NCBI GenBank assembly: GCA_938084585.1 | Contig: CALKFF010000011.1 | Coordinates: forward strand, 27,027 to 91,026 | Length of the DNA stretch: 64,000 bases | Direction: 5' to 3' | Source of the DNA: an uncultured Flavobacteriales bacterium | GTDB lineage: Bacteria > Bacteroidota > Bacteroidia > Flavobacteriales_D > Sanyastnellaceae | Shown here: piece after piece, positions 1 through 11,614 of the stretch | How positions within the stretch are numbered: the stretch's first letter is position 1 | Layout of the letters: each line of letters begins with the position of its first letter | Made by a program: the position numbers and the translations under genes | Notes under the pieces: generated by a model | What the model was told of the DNA's origin: nothing | The model's input: only the letters and a program-made list of their open reading frames with translations | The model's database searches: none

Positions 1-444
1 GGACGGGGCACGTCGACGCCCTTCGAGTTGCTTGGGCACCCCAATTGTCCGTGGGGCTCGTACCGGTTCACGCCGGTGCCGACCCCAGGCGCCGCCCCCC
101 ACCCGAAACACGAGAACACCCCCTGCTCGGGACAGCGTTTGACCGGAATGTCCCAGTCGTGGCGCTCCCGGTCTAAGAACGGCTTGCCCGGATTCACGCT
201 TGCGCCCCTGTGGACGTGGGCCGACATGTGGCGCACCATGCACCAACGGTCGCTGGACGGGTTCATCGTGTCGCCCTCGTTCTTCGACAAGTTGGCGGGC
301 ACGGACGAGGTGAGGTTGGCCTTGGAAAACCAGCGCCCTTTGGACCCACTGACCGAAGCGTGGGCCGTGGACCAGGCGGCGTTCTTCAAGCGGGCAGAAC
401 CCCACCTGCTCTACCCTTGGAATGCACCAAAACCTGGGCGTTGA
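1..444 (+). CDS. namZ: NamZ/DUF1343 exo-beta-N-acetylmuramidase, C-terminal part (5' end outside window)
   Basis: The reading frame is open from the first base, so the gene is cut by the window edge. The visible 147 residues match the C-terminal part of the DUF1343/NamZ family: a GRGTSTPFE segment, the stretch YRFTPVPTPGAAPHPKHENT, and a terminal region with FFDKLAGTDEVR and a closing YPW motif. NamZ enzymes release N-acetylmuramic acid from the ends of peptidoglycan fragments and act outside the cytoplasm in cell-wall recycling; that role comes from family knowledge. The signal peptide and N-terminal catalytic part are not visible. The next gene, a lipoprotein, begins 26 nt downstream on the same strand and appears to have its own promoter box. 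Confidence 0.85.
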   Translation, partial: GRGTSTPFELLGHPNCPWGSYRFTPVPTPGAAPHPKHENTPCSGQRLTGMSQSWRSRSKNGLPGFTLAPLWTWADMWRTMHQRSLDGFIVSPSFFDKLAGTDEVRLALENQRPLDPLTEAWAVDQAAFFKRAEPHLLYPWNAPKPGR

Positions 445-458
445 GCGGGATTTGATGG

Positions 459-466
459 TATACTTG
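459..466 (+). promoter_or_regulatory. -7 promoter box, TATACTTG
   Basis: One mismatch to TAnnTTTG. It ends 3 nt before the ATG at 470, with TTG at 441-443 upstream. It suggests a nearly leaderless transcript for the lipoprotein gene. Confidence 0.4.
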
Positions 467-469
467 CAC

Positions 470-973
470 ATGCGTTTGTCCTTCACCCACATGTCCTTCT
501 TGGCAGCCACCATGTCTGTGCTTGCGCTGGGCTGCACGCGTTACGACCCTTACGAGGGGGAGACGTTCGATTGCGAATGCGGAAACCTCAACTGGGGCGG
601 ACGTGAGTTGAACCTTCGCATGGCGGAAGTGGAAGCCTTGGACTCGACCCAATTCCGTTACCACATCGTGGCGGACCTCCGCCAAGAGGAGGCCATCGTG
701 GCCCGTGAGGAGCCCAGGGATGTCGTGCTGATGCTGACCACCGAATTGGGCGGCACCAGCGCGTTCCTGTCGTTCCTCGCCAACGACGAGAATTTCACGA
801 TCCAACAAGTCAACTCCCCGAATTCCACGACCCCTTGGACCATGGATGGGGCGAGCGTGAATGTGATGGTCGGTGCCGACATGCACACCATGACCATCAA
901 CGAGCTGAGTGCGCGTCAGGGCAACACCGTCCTGCCTGTCACGGGCACCCTCACCTTCGACCTCGTCGACTGA
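470..973 (+). CDS. Putative lipoprotein, function unknown
   Basis: A 167-aa protein with a lipoprotein signal: a charged start (MRLSF), a hydrophobic stretch and a lipobox ending LALGC, with the Cys at about residue 21. The mature part holds a CEC pair shortly after the lipobox and is otherwise acidic, beta-rich in appearance and without a domain I recognise. I chose the ATG at 470 because it gives an Arg-containing n-region and lies just behind a TATACTTG box. In-frame ATGs at 422, 455 and 491 are alternatives. The 3' end overlaps the convergent phosphoesterase gene by 23 nt. Likely anchored in the outer or cytoplasmic membrane; role unknown. Confidence 0.75.
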   Translation: MRLSFTHMSFLAATMSVLALGCTRYDPYEGETFDCECGNLNWGGRELNLRMAEVEALDSTQFRYHIVADLRQEEAIVAREEPRDVVLMLTTELGGTSAFLSFLANDENFTIQQVNSPNSTTPWTMDGASVNVMVGADMHTMTINELSARQGNTVLPVTGTLTFDLVD

Positions 974-1682
974 AGCCCTTTCGTGAAGGCATCGACCTCA
1001 CAGGGCCGATGACCTCGCGTTCAGTGACCAAGTACACTTCTTCCCCGCGCTTGGGCTCCACGGCGCGCATGCCGGTGAAGGCGCCAAACGCCGGCAGCGT
1101 CAACCTGTACCCCGCTTCGCACCCCGTCGACGACTGGGCATAACACGGCACCCGCTCGGACTGCCGTCCGACACCGCGCATCACGGCGGCGGGATGGACG
1201 TGGCCACACAGGTGAAATCGGGTGCCCTTGGGGATGTCGTCGTCGGGTTCGTGCGTGAGCACAACGCCCTGCTTTTCCCACATGTCCACCACCTCCAACC
1301 CCATCGCCTCGTAAACCACATCGTGGGCTCGGTCGTGGTTGCCTCGAACCAAGATGCACGTGTCCAACCCGGCCGCTTTCTCCTCTTGAAGCCACGCCTC
1401 AAAATCTTCCCACGCCCGGTTGGGCGACGAGTGAAACAAATCCCCAAGCAGCACCAACGTCTTGGGTCGGCACGCTTTCATGGCCGAAGTCAACACGGAC
1501 AGCGTTTGAAAATCGACGGTCGGAGGCACCGCAAGTCCCTGGGAACGAAAGTGCTCTGCCTTGGCCAAGTGCAGGTCGCTGACCACGAGCATCGACTCTG
1601 CAGGCCACCACACCGCCTTGGCTGGCAGCAACCACATCTCGACGCCGGGCACGCCCCATCGAATCACCCCAGGGATTTTCAC
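951..1682 (-). CDS. pdeM: PdeM-like metallophosphoesterase
   Basis: A 243-aa calcineurin-like phosphoesterase of the PdeM (ligase-associated DNA repair endonuclease) type. Metal-binding motifs appear in order: SDLHLAKAEHFR (about residue 35), LLGDLFHS (about 78), RGNHDR (about 113), THEPD (about 143) and CGHVHP (about 160). In other bacteria this family sits with an Lhr-like helicase, an exonuclease and an ATP-dependent ligase; none is nearby here, so a DNA-repair role is inference from the family. I chose the GTG start at 1682 because it retains the N-terminal LLPAKAVWWP segment typical of the family, and a CACCTTTG box lies 4 nt upstream. An internal ATG at about residue 16 is the alternative. 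It diverges from acnB. Confidence 0.8.
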   Translation of the reverse strand: MKIPGVIRWGVPGVEMWLLPAKAVWWPAESMLVVSDLHLAKAEHFRSQGLAVPPTVDFQTLSVLTSAMKACRPKTLVLLGDLFHSSPNRAWEDFEAWLQEEKAAGLDTCILVRGNHDRAHDVVYEAMGLEVVDMWEKQGVVLTHEPDDDIPKGTRFHLCGHVHPAAVMRGVGRQSERVPCYAQSSTGCEAGYRLTLPAFGAFTGMRAVEPKRGEEVYLVTEREVIGPVRSMPSRKGFSRRGRR

Positions 1683-1686
1683 CCTG

Positions 1687-1694
1687 CAAAGGTG
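1687..1694 (-). promoter_or_regulatory. -7 promoter box of the phosphoesterase gene, CACCTTTG
   Basis: One mismatch to TAnnTTTG, 4 nt upstream of the GTG start at 1682. This supports that unusual start and a leaderless transcript. Confidence 0.4.
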
Positions 1695-1751
1695 GCGAAA
1701 TCTGAGGCCTGGGCGGCGCTTGGGGTCCCTCGAGGTGTGTTTGGCTTTTCG

Positions 1752-1759
1752 TACTTTCG
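1752..1759 (+). promoter_or_regulatory. -7 promoter box of acnB, TACTTTCG
   Basis: Matches TAnnTTTG with C for the third T. It ends 22 nt before the acnB ATG and lies in the divergent gap with the phosphoesterase gene. Confidence 0.45.
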
Positions 1760-1781
1760 CTCTCCGAAAACCGACTTTACG

Positions 1782-4580
1782 ATGAGCTTGTATTCAGCAT
1801 ATCTCCAAGAGATTGAAGACCGAAAGGGCGAAGGCCTCCATGCCAAACCCATCGACGACACGGCGTTGTTGTCCGAGGTCATTGACCATATCAAGGATCC
1901 CAACCACCCGGAGCGGGAGGCGTCGCTTCATTTTTTCGTGTACAACGTCCTGCCCGGCACCACCAGTGCGGCCGGCGTCAAGGCGCAGTTCTTGAAGTCC
2001 ATCGTGCTCGGGGATGTGGAAGTGGCGGAAATCACCCGCACCGCAGCGTTTGAGCAGCTCTCGCACATGAAAGGGGGCCCATCCGTGGAGGTGCTTTTGG
2101 ATTTGGCCTTGGGAGAAAATGCCGACATCGCAGCTGAAGCTGGCGACGTCCTGAAAACACAGGTGTTCCTCTACGAAGCAGACACAGAGCGGCTCGAAGC
2201 GGCCCACAAGGCGGGCAACGCCGTGGCCACGAGCATCATCGAGAGCTACGCCCAGGCGGAGTTCTTCACCAAGCTGCCCGACGTGGAAGAAACGATCGAC
2301 GTGGTGACCTACATCGCCGGGGTCGGCGACATCTCCACCGACTTGTTGTCTCCGGGGTCCGACGCGCACTCTCGCTCCGACCGCGAGTTGCACGGCAAGT
2401 CCATGTTCGAACACGACAGCGAGCGTCAGCAAGAATTGCTGGAACTCCAAAAGCAACACCCAGGCAAGCGCGTTATGCTTGTGGCCGAAAAAGGCACCAT
2501 GGGTGTGGGATCGTCTCGGATGTCTGGGGTGAACAACGTCGCCCTGTGGATCGGCAAGCAGGCCAGCCCGTACGTGCCCTTCATCAACATTGCCCCTGTG
2601 GTGGCCGGCACCAACGGCATCTCCCCCATTTTCTTGACCACTGTGGGCGTGACTGGCGGCATTGGGGTGGACTTGAAGAACTGGGTCAAAAAGACCGACG
2701 CCGACGGAAACGTCGTCATGGACGCCGAGGGGGAACCCGTCTTGGAGCAGGCCTACTCTGTGGAGACCGGCACGGTGTTGACCATCAACACCAAGACCAA
2801 AAAGCTTTACAAGGACGGCCAAGAGTTGATCGACATTTCGTCCTCGCTCACGCCGCAGAAAATGGAATTCATGCGTGCAGGCGGGTCGTACGCGATTGTG
2901 TTTGGCAAAAAGCTCCAAACCTTCGCAGCGAAGGTCCTTGGCATCGACGTGCCGCCGGTGTTCGCCACGTCCAAGGAGATCAGCCACGAGGGCCAAGGGT
3001 TCACCGCCGTGGAGAAGATCTTCAACAAGAACGCGGTGGGCACTTCTGGTCAACCGCTCCACGCCGGCTCGTACGTGCGGGCTGAAGTCAACATTGTCGG
3101 TTCCCAGGACACCACAGGGTTGATGACTTCCCAGGAGTTGGAAATGATGGCCGCCACGACCATCTCCCCCATCGTGGACGGGGCCTACCAATCCGGTTGC
3201 CACACGGCGTCGGTTTGGGATTTGAAGGCCCAGGAGAACATCCCGCGGCTGATGCGTTTCATGAACGACTTTGGGCTCATCACCGGCCGCGACCCCAAGG
3301 GAGAGTACCACGCCATGACCGACGTCATTCACAAGGTCTTGAACGACTTGACGGTGGACGACTGGGCCATCATCATCGGCGGCGACTCGCACACGCGCAT
3401 GTCCAAGGGCGTGGCGTTTGGCGCAGACTCCGGCACGGTGGCGTTGGCGTTGGCCACCGGCGAGGCGTCGATGCCGATTCCCGAATCGGTCAAGGTGACG
3501 TTCAAAGGCGAGATGAAGGACCACATGGACTTCCGCGACGTCGTTCACGCCACCCAAGCCCAAATGCTCCAGCATTTCGGCGGCGAGAACGTGTTCCAAG
3601 GCCGCGTCATCGAGGTCCACATCGGCACCTTGCCGTCAGACCAGGCATTCACGTTCACGGACTGGACGGCAGAAATGAAGGCCAAGGCGTCGATTTGCAT
3701 CTCCGAGCCTGAGACGTTGATCGAGTCGTTGGAAATTGCGAAAGGCCGCATCCAAATCATGATCGACAAGGGCATGGACAACGAGCCGCAAGTCCTTCAA
3801 GGCCTGATCGACCGCGCCAACAAGCGCATTGAGGAAATTCGTTCTGGCAAGAAGCCACCCCTCATGCCTGACGACAACGCGAAGTACCACGCGGAATTTG
3901 AGGTGGACTTGGACATCATCAGCCAGCCCATGATTGCGGACCCCGACGTCCACAACGAAGACGTCTCCAAGCGCTACACCCACGACACCATCCGCCCGCT
4001 CTCGTTCTACGGCGGCGAAAAGGAGGTCGACCTCGGGTTTGTGGGCTCTTGCATGGTGCACAAAGGCGATTTGAAGATCGTCGCGCGCATGTTGAAAAAC
4101 CTCGAAAAGCAGCAAGGCGAAGTGACCTTCAAGGCCCCTCTCGTGGTGACCGCGCCGACCTACAACATCATCGACGAGTTGAAAGAAGAAGGCGACTGGG
4201 ACGTGCTCCAGAAGTACTCCGGATTCGAGTTCGACGACGACGCCCCCAAAACCTCAGCGCGCACCGAGTACGACAACATGATGTACTTGGAACGCCCCGG
4301 CTGCAACCTCTGCATGGGCAACCAGGAGAAGGCCGCCAAAGGCGACACCGTCTTGGCGACCTCGACGCGTTTGTTCCAAGGCCGTGTGGTGAAAGACTCC
4401 GAGCGCAAGAAGGGCGAGTCCCTCTTGGCCTCCACGCCTGTGGTGGTCCTTTCGGCCATCTTGGGCCGGACGCCGACCATGGAGGAATACGAATCGGCTG
4501 TGGACGGCATCACGCTGACCAAGTTTGCGCCGCCTCTGAAGAAGATGAGCGCTGGACCTGGCCACCTGTTGTCGTACTGA
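1782..4580 (+). CDS. acnB: Bifunctional aconitate hydratase 2 / 2-methylisocitrate dehydratase
   Basis: A 932-aa AcnB-type aconitase, slightly longer than the roughly 865-aa enterobacterial form. It isomerises citrate to isocitrate in the TCA cycle using a [4Fe-4S] cluster; members can also act on 2-methylisocitrate. The N-terminal HEAT-like region is followed by the catalytic domains. The likely cluster cysteines are in GSCMVHKGD (about residue 755) and in the paired motif GCNLCMGNQ (about 840). A GGDSHTRMS motif (about residue 530) is also typical. The frame is open further upstream, but the ATG at 1782 gives the family N-terminus (MSLYSAYLQEIE) and follows a promoter box. Isocitrate dehydrogenase, the next TCA enzyme, lies two genes downstream, but a separate promoter box there argues against a single strict operon. 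Confidence 0.97.
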   Translation: MSLYSAYLQEIEDRKGEGLHAKPIDDTALLSEVIDHIKDPNHPEREASLHFFVYNVLPGTTSAAGVKAQFLKSIVLGDVEVAEITRTAAFEQLSHMKGGPSVEVLLDLALGENADIAAEAGDVLKTQVFLYEADTERLEAAHKAGNAVATSIIESYAQAEFFTKLPDVEETIDVVTYIAGVGDISTDLLSPGSDAHSRSDRELHGKSMFEHDSERQQELLELQKQHPGKRVMLVAEKGTMGVGSSRMSGVNNVALWIGKQASPYVPFINIAPVVAGTNGISPIFLTTVGVTGGIGVDLKNWVKKTDADGNVVMDAEGEPVLEQAYSVETGTVLTINTKTKKLYKDGQELIDISSSLTPQKMEFMRAGGSYAIVFGKKLQTFAAKVLGIDVPPVFATSKEISHEGQGFTAVEKIFNKNAVGTSGQPLHAGSYVRAEVNIVGSQDTTGLMTSQELEMMAATTISPIVDGAYQSGCHTASVWDLKAQENIPRLMRFMNDFGLITGRDPKGEYHAMTDVIHKVLNDLTVDDWAIIIGGDSHTRMSKGVAFGADSGTVALALATGEASMPIPESVKVTFKGEMKDHMDFRDVVHATQAQMLQHFGGENVFQGRVIEVHIGTLPSDQAFTFTDWTAEMKAKASICISEPETLIESLEIAKGRIQIMIDKGMDNEPQVLQGLIDRANKRIEEIRSGKKPPLMPDDNAKYHAEFEVDLDIISQPMIADPDVHNEDVSKRYTHDTIRPLSFYGGEKEVDLGFVGSCMVHKGDLKIVARMLKNLEKQQGEVTFKAPLVVTAPTYNIIDELKEEGDWDVLQKYSGFEFDDDAPKTSARTEYDNMMYLERPGCNLCMGNQEKAAKGDTVLATSTRLFQGRVVKDSERKKGESLLASTPVVVLSAILGRTPTMEEYESAVDGITLTKFAPPLKKMSAGPGHLLSY

Positions 4581-4617
4581 CCTGCCAGGGCTTCCTTCGT
4601 GAAGTAACTTGACCGCG

Positions 4618-5854
4618 ATGGCTTCGAATTCGACGTTGTGGCGGGACATGGTGCACGTGGCGTTGCGCTCCATCCGAGGGCAAGTGCTGCGCACCTCCTT
4701 GACGGTGGGCATCATTGGCATTGGCATCATGGCCCTCATCGCCATGGTCACCGCCACAGAGTCCCTCAAGGCCAACGTGCGTCAAGAATTTTCCGCGCTG
4801 GGCACCCAGAGTTTCTCCATCGACCAGATGCGCAGTGGCGGCATGTTTGGCGGCAAACGCGTCTTGCCCAGCAGCCCCATCAACTTCAGGGAGGCCGTGC
4901 AATTCAAGGAGGAGGCCAGCGGGTCTTTTGAAGTCGCCACCTCGGTCTACGGCACCGGCATGGCCACCGTCACCCGAGGCAGCGAACGCACCGACCCCAA
5001 CGTGAGCGTTCAAGGCGTGGACGACCTCTACTTGGGCGTCAGCGGCTTGGGCGTCTCGAAGGGCCGAAACTTCACAGACCACGAAATCACCACGGGCGCC
5101 TCGGTGGTTATGGTCGGCCAGTCCATCGTGTCTCGTCTCTTCGAAGCGTGGGAAGACCCGGTGGGCCAACACGTGTTGGTGGGTGCGCAACGCTACAACG
5201 TCATTGGGGTCTTGGAGGCTCGGGGGACGTCGTTTGGCATGTCCCTAGACAACCAAATCCTGATGCCCATCCCTTGTGTGCGCCGCCAATACTCCGACGA
5301 AGGGCGGAGTTACAACCTCACCTGCACCGTGGAGAAGGCCGAGGACATGCCCGCTGCCGTGGACGTGGCCACCGGCCTCATGCGGGTGGTGCGCGGGGAC
5401 GCACCGGGAGAACCCAACTCGTTCAGGGTGCGGCAAAGCAACCAACTCGTGGACACCCTGCTGGAAGCCACAGACGGCATCACGTTGGCCGCGGTGTTCA
5501 TCGGGCTCATCACCCTGTTTGGCGCGGGCATCGGCTTGATGAACATCATGCTCGTGTCTGTCAGCGAACGCACCCGCGAAATCGGCACCCGAAAAAGCCT
5601 GGGCGCTTCGAGCGCGGCCATCCGCACCCAGTTTTTGGTGGAGGTCATGGTCATTGGGCAATTGGGCGGGGTCTTGGGCATCGCCCTGGGCTTGTTGACC
5701 GGCAACCTCATTGCGGGGTACTTCGAAACGCCGTTTGTTGTGCCGTGGGGCTGGGTCACCGTGGGCGTCGTGTTGTGCTTGCTGACAAGCCTCGTCTCAG
5801 GCTACTACCCGGCCCGTTTGGCGGCGCGCTTGGACCCCATCGTCGCCTTGGGCC

Positions 5855-5862
<8 letters not shown>
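4618..5862 (+). CDS. MacB/FtsX-type ABC transporter permease
   Basis: A 414-aa membrane protein with the MacB-like arrangement: one N-terminal transmembrane helix (about residues 28-50), a periplasmic domain of about 220 residues, and three C-terminal helices forming the FtsX domain. The latter contains the conserved loop SERTREIGTRKSLGA. Such permeases pair with a separate ATPase to move substrates such as lipoproteins, peptides or antibiotics across the envelope; no ATPase gene is adjacent, so the substrate cannot be named. The ATG at 4618 is chosen over a TTG at 4609. It begins 38 nt after acnB and its end overlaps the GNAT gene by 8 nt, suggesting co-transcription. Confidence 0.9.
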
Positions 5863-9168
<3,306 letters not shown>

Positions 9169-9172
9169 TCAC

Positions 9173-9180
9173 ACAAGTTA
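9173..9180 (-). promoter_or_regulatory. -7 promoter-like box, TAACTTGT
   Basis: Two mismatches to TAnnTTTG, 4 nt upstream of the ATG at 9168. Confidence 0.3.
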
Positions 9181-9226
9181 CGTGACAACCTAAAACCTCA
9201 GAGGCCTTCCATGCGTCAAACGGCGT

Positions 9227-9234
9227 TACATTCG
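9227..9234 (+). promoter_or_regulatory. -7 promoter box of the thioredoxin-like lipoprotein gene, TACATTCG
   Basis: TAnnTTTG with C at the third T, 20 nt before the ATG at 9255. Confidence 0.45.
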
Positions 9235-9254
9235 TGAAAGCTGATTTTCAACCA

Positions 9255-10721
9255 ATGAAACATCCCATGATTTGGACTCTTTGCATGGCCGCGACACTTG
9301 CGGTCGGATGCGGAAACGCCTCTGAAGGAACCTCTTCTTCTGCAACTTCAACGCCTGCTTCAAGCACGCCGAAAGCCAGTGCGCCTGCCGCCTCTCAACA
9401 GCCTGACGTCACCGTCTCTGCCAAATGGAAAGACGGCGTGACCGACGCGAACCGCGGGGACAAAACCGGCAAGGTGCGCCTTCAGGGCACAGTGCCTGCC
9501 GCCAACGGCTCGGTCCTTTACCTCTACGAAACCGAGGGGCGCAACCTGACCTTGATGGACAGCGCCAAGGTCCAGAACCAGGCCTTTGATTTTGGCCAGG
9601 TGGAGGTGCACCGCGGGTTTTACCAGTTGGCCACCGACAACGCCAAGAACAATTGCCAGTTTGTGATGAACCCCGACGAGCCGCAGGTCAACTTGAAGTT
9701 CCGCTCCAAGCAACTGACCAGCAGCAAGACGGCGGAAGGCAGCCAGGAAAACGCGGCTTGGTTCACGTACCAAAACTTCTCACGCGTCAACAACAACCAA
9801 ATCCGTTCGCTCCGGAAGCAGCTCAAGGACAGCCCGTTCCGCGCTCAGGTGGAGAAGCAGATTGAAGACAAGGAAATGGAGTTGGTGGCCAAGCAACACG
9901 AGTTGATGGGCCAGTACCCCGACACGTACCTCGCCAAGTTTTTGGGCTGGCGCAACCCCAAGTACCCCAAGTCGCAGGGCAACTACTTCGACGACATGGA
10001 CCCCATGGACAACAGCTTGGTGCGCAGCATGGCCATCAGCGACCGCATCCAAGGGTTCATGGTGGCGTACAGCAAGGGCAACGACCCAGGGTTCTTGGCC
10101 TGCATCGACTTGGTGAAGGCGCACTTCGAGCCCAACCCGGTCACCCTGGAAAGCGCGTTGTACTCCATGCTTGAAGGATTCTACAACACCGGCAAGGAGC
10201 ACATCTGCCAGTACATCCTCGACAACTACATCTACGACGAAGATTGCGGCGCGGATTTGAGCGACGTCATTCGCCAGCGTGCACAAGGCATCATCAACCT
10301 TCAGGTGGGCAAGACCCCGCCCAACTTCACCATGGACAAATGGGACGGCGGCTCGTTGAACCTCATGGAAACGGCCAAAGCCAACAAGTACACCTTGGTC
10401 ATGTTTTGGGCTTCGTGGTGTCACAAGTGTGAGCAGGAGATTCCCGTGTTGATTCCCGTCCATGCGAAGTACAAGAGCCAGGGCTTCGAAGCCATTGGCG
10501 TGAGCCTGGACCAGGCGCGCTCCACGTGGGTCGGCGTCATTGAACAGCGCGGCATGAGCTACCCCAACGTGAGCCAGCTGCAAGGCTGGGACTCGCCCAT
10601 CGTCAAGGATTACAAGATCACGGCCACGCCAACGTACTTCTTGTTGGACAGCGAAGGCAAGATTGTGCTGAAGCCCAAGCGTGTGTACGAGGTCGACGCC
10701 TTCTTGGCCAAGAACCTCTAA
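9255..10721 (+). CDS. TlpA/ResA-like thioredoxin-fold lipoprotein with DUF4369-like N-terminal region
   Basis: A 488-aa exported protein. The signal sequence ends in a lipobox (AATLAVGC, Cys at about residue 19), followed by a Ser/Ala/Pro-rich linker. Residues about 60-170 resemble the DUF4369 domain common in Bacteroidota; the middle is helical; the last ~140 residues are a TlpA-like thioredoxin domain with active site WASWCHKCEQEIP (about residue 395) and a cis-Pro motif TATPTYF. Such proteins reduce or rearrange disulfides in the periplasm; the partner is not evident. The ATG at 9255 is preferred over a GTG at 9234, which lies inside the promoter box. It converges with ppx, leaving a 2-nt gap. 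Confidence 0.88.
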   Translation: MKHPMIWTLCMAATLAVGCGNASEGTSSSATSTPASSTPKASAPAASQQPDVTVSAKWKDGVTDANRGDKTGKVRLQGTVPAANGSVLYLYETEGRNLTLMDSAKVQNQAFDFGQVEVHRGFYQLATDNAKNNCQFVMNPDEPQVNLKFRSKQLTSSKTAEGSQENAAWFTYQNFSRVNNNQIRSLRKQLKDSPFRAQVEKQIEDKEMELVAKQHELMGQYPDTYLAKFLGWRNPKYPKSQGNYFDDMDPMDNSLVRSMAISDRIQGFMVAYSKGNDPGFLACIDLVKAHFEPNPVTLESALYSMLEGFYNTGKEHICQYILDNYIYDEDCGADLSDVIRQRAQGIINLQVGKTPPNFTMDKWDGGSLNLMETAKANKYTLVMFWASWCHKCEQEIPVLIPVHAKYKSQGFEAIGVSLDQARSTWVGVIEQRGMSYPNVSQLQGWDSPIVKDYKITATPTYFLLDSEGKIVLKPKRVYEVDAFLAKNL

Positions 10722-10723
10722 GG

Positions 10724-11614
10724 TCACCCCTTTTCGGAGGCCTTCCACGCTTTGTAGACGGCCAACACCATGCCGTCGCTGAGCCCCACCTTGGGCACGT
10801 GCATGTGGGTCGCTTGGGCCAATTGCATGACCCGGGTGTAGATGTCTGCAGCGGGCACGATGACTTCCGCGCGGTCTGGCTTCAAGTGGAACCGAGACAT
10901 TCGCTCGTTGTGGCTGGCCGAAGCCAACGCATCCGACAGCTTGAGAAGCTTTTTCAGCGACACCGCGTCGTGCCTCGGCAACAGGGCAAGGCGTTGCAAC
11001 CGGTTGGCGTTGCCCCCCGTCCCGATGGCGTAGAGAGGCCGTCCAGGCTCGGAGATTTCGCCGATGTACGCGTTCACGGCGTCCCATTCCCCGTCGGGGA
11101 TTTGGTGCTGAAGGGCGCGCACCGTTCCCAGTTTGAAGCTCTTCCCTTTGATGCGTTTGCCGTGACGGATCAAGGTCAATTCCGTGCTGCCTCCCCCCAC
11201 GTCGATGTACAAGTAATCCTTGTCTTGGTCAAAATCGGCCGCATTGAAGTTGGAGAAAATCAAATCCGCCTCTTCATCTCCGGAGATGACCTCGATGTTC
11301 ACGTTGGCACGCTTCTTCACTTGCTTCACCACGTCTTTCACGTTGGTGGCTTCACGCATGGCGCTGGTGGCGCATGCCCTGAACCAGTCGATGCCGTGCA
11401 CGTCCATCAAGTGCCAAAACGCCTTCATGGCCTTGGTCAACTCCGACAAGCGCTTGTCGGACACGGCACCCGTGCTGAAGACGTCGGCGCCAAGTCGAAT
11501 GGGGACGCGGTAGTAGGCCAGTTTTTGGGCTTGTGGGCGGCCATCCACTTCCTCCACGCGCGAGACCAGCAGCCTCACCGCGTTGGACCCGATGTCAATG
11601 GCGGCGCACTTCAT
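10724..11614 (-). CDS. ppx: Ppx/GppA exopolyphosphatase-family phosphatase
   Basis: A 296-aa single-unit member of the ASKHA-fold Ppx/GppA family, shorter than the roughly 500-aa enterobacterial forms because the C-terminal HD-like domain is missing. Visible nucleotide and phosphate motifs: AAIDIGSNAVRLL at the N-terminus, SGDEEADLIF (about residue 118), and YIDVGGGSTELT (about 135) with a later AIGTGGNANRL. The enzyme would hydrolyse polyphosphate or pppGpp; which one cannot be told from sequence. Its ATG overlaps the ppk1 stop by 4 nt (ATGA), so synthesis and breakdown enzymes for polyphosphate are translationally coupled. Confidence 0.92.
   Translation of the reverse strand: MKCAAIDIGSNAVRLLVSRVEEVDGRPQAQKLAYYRVPIRLGADVFSTGAVSDKRLSELTKAMKAFWHLMDVHGIDWFRACATSAMREATNVKDVVKQVKKRANVNIEVISGDEEADLIFSNFNAADFDQDKDYLYIDVGGGSTELTLIRHGKRIKGKSFKLGTVRALQHQIPDGEWDAVNAYIGEISEPGRPLYAIGTGGNANRLQRLALLPRHDAVSLKKLLKLSDALASASHNERMSRFHLKPDRAEVIVPAADIYTRVMQLAQATHMHVPKVGLSDGMVLAVYKAWKASEKG

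Noticed and set aside
1194..1781. Upstream in-frame extension of acnB by about 196 codons
   Set aside because: It runs antisense through the phosphoesterase gene, has no family similarity, and the acnB promoter box and family N-terminus place the start at 1782.
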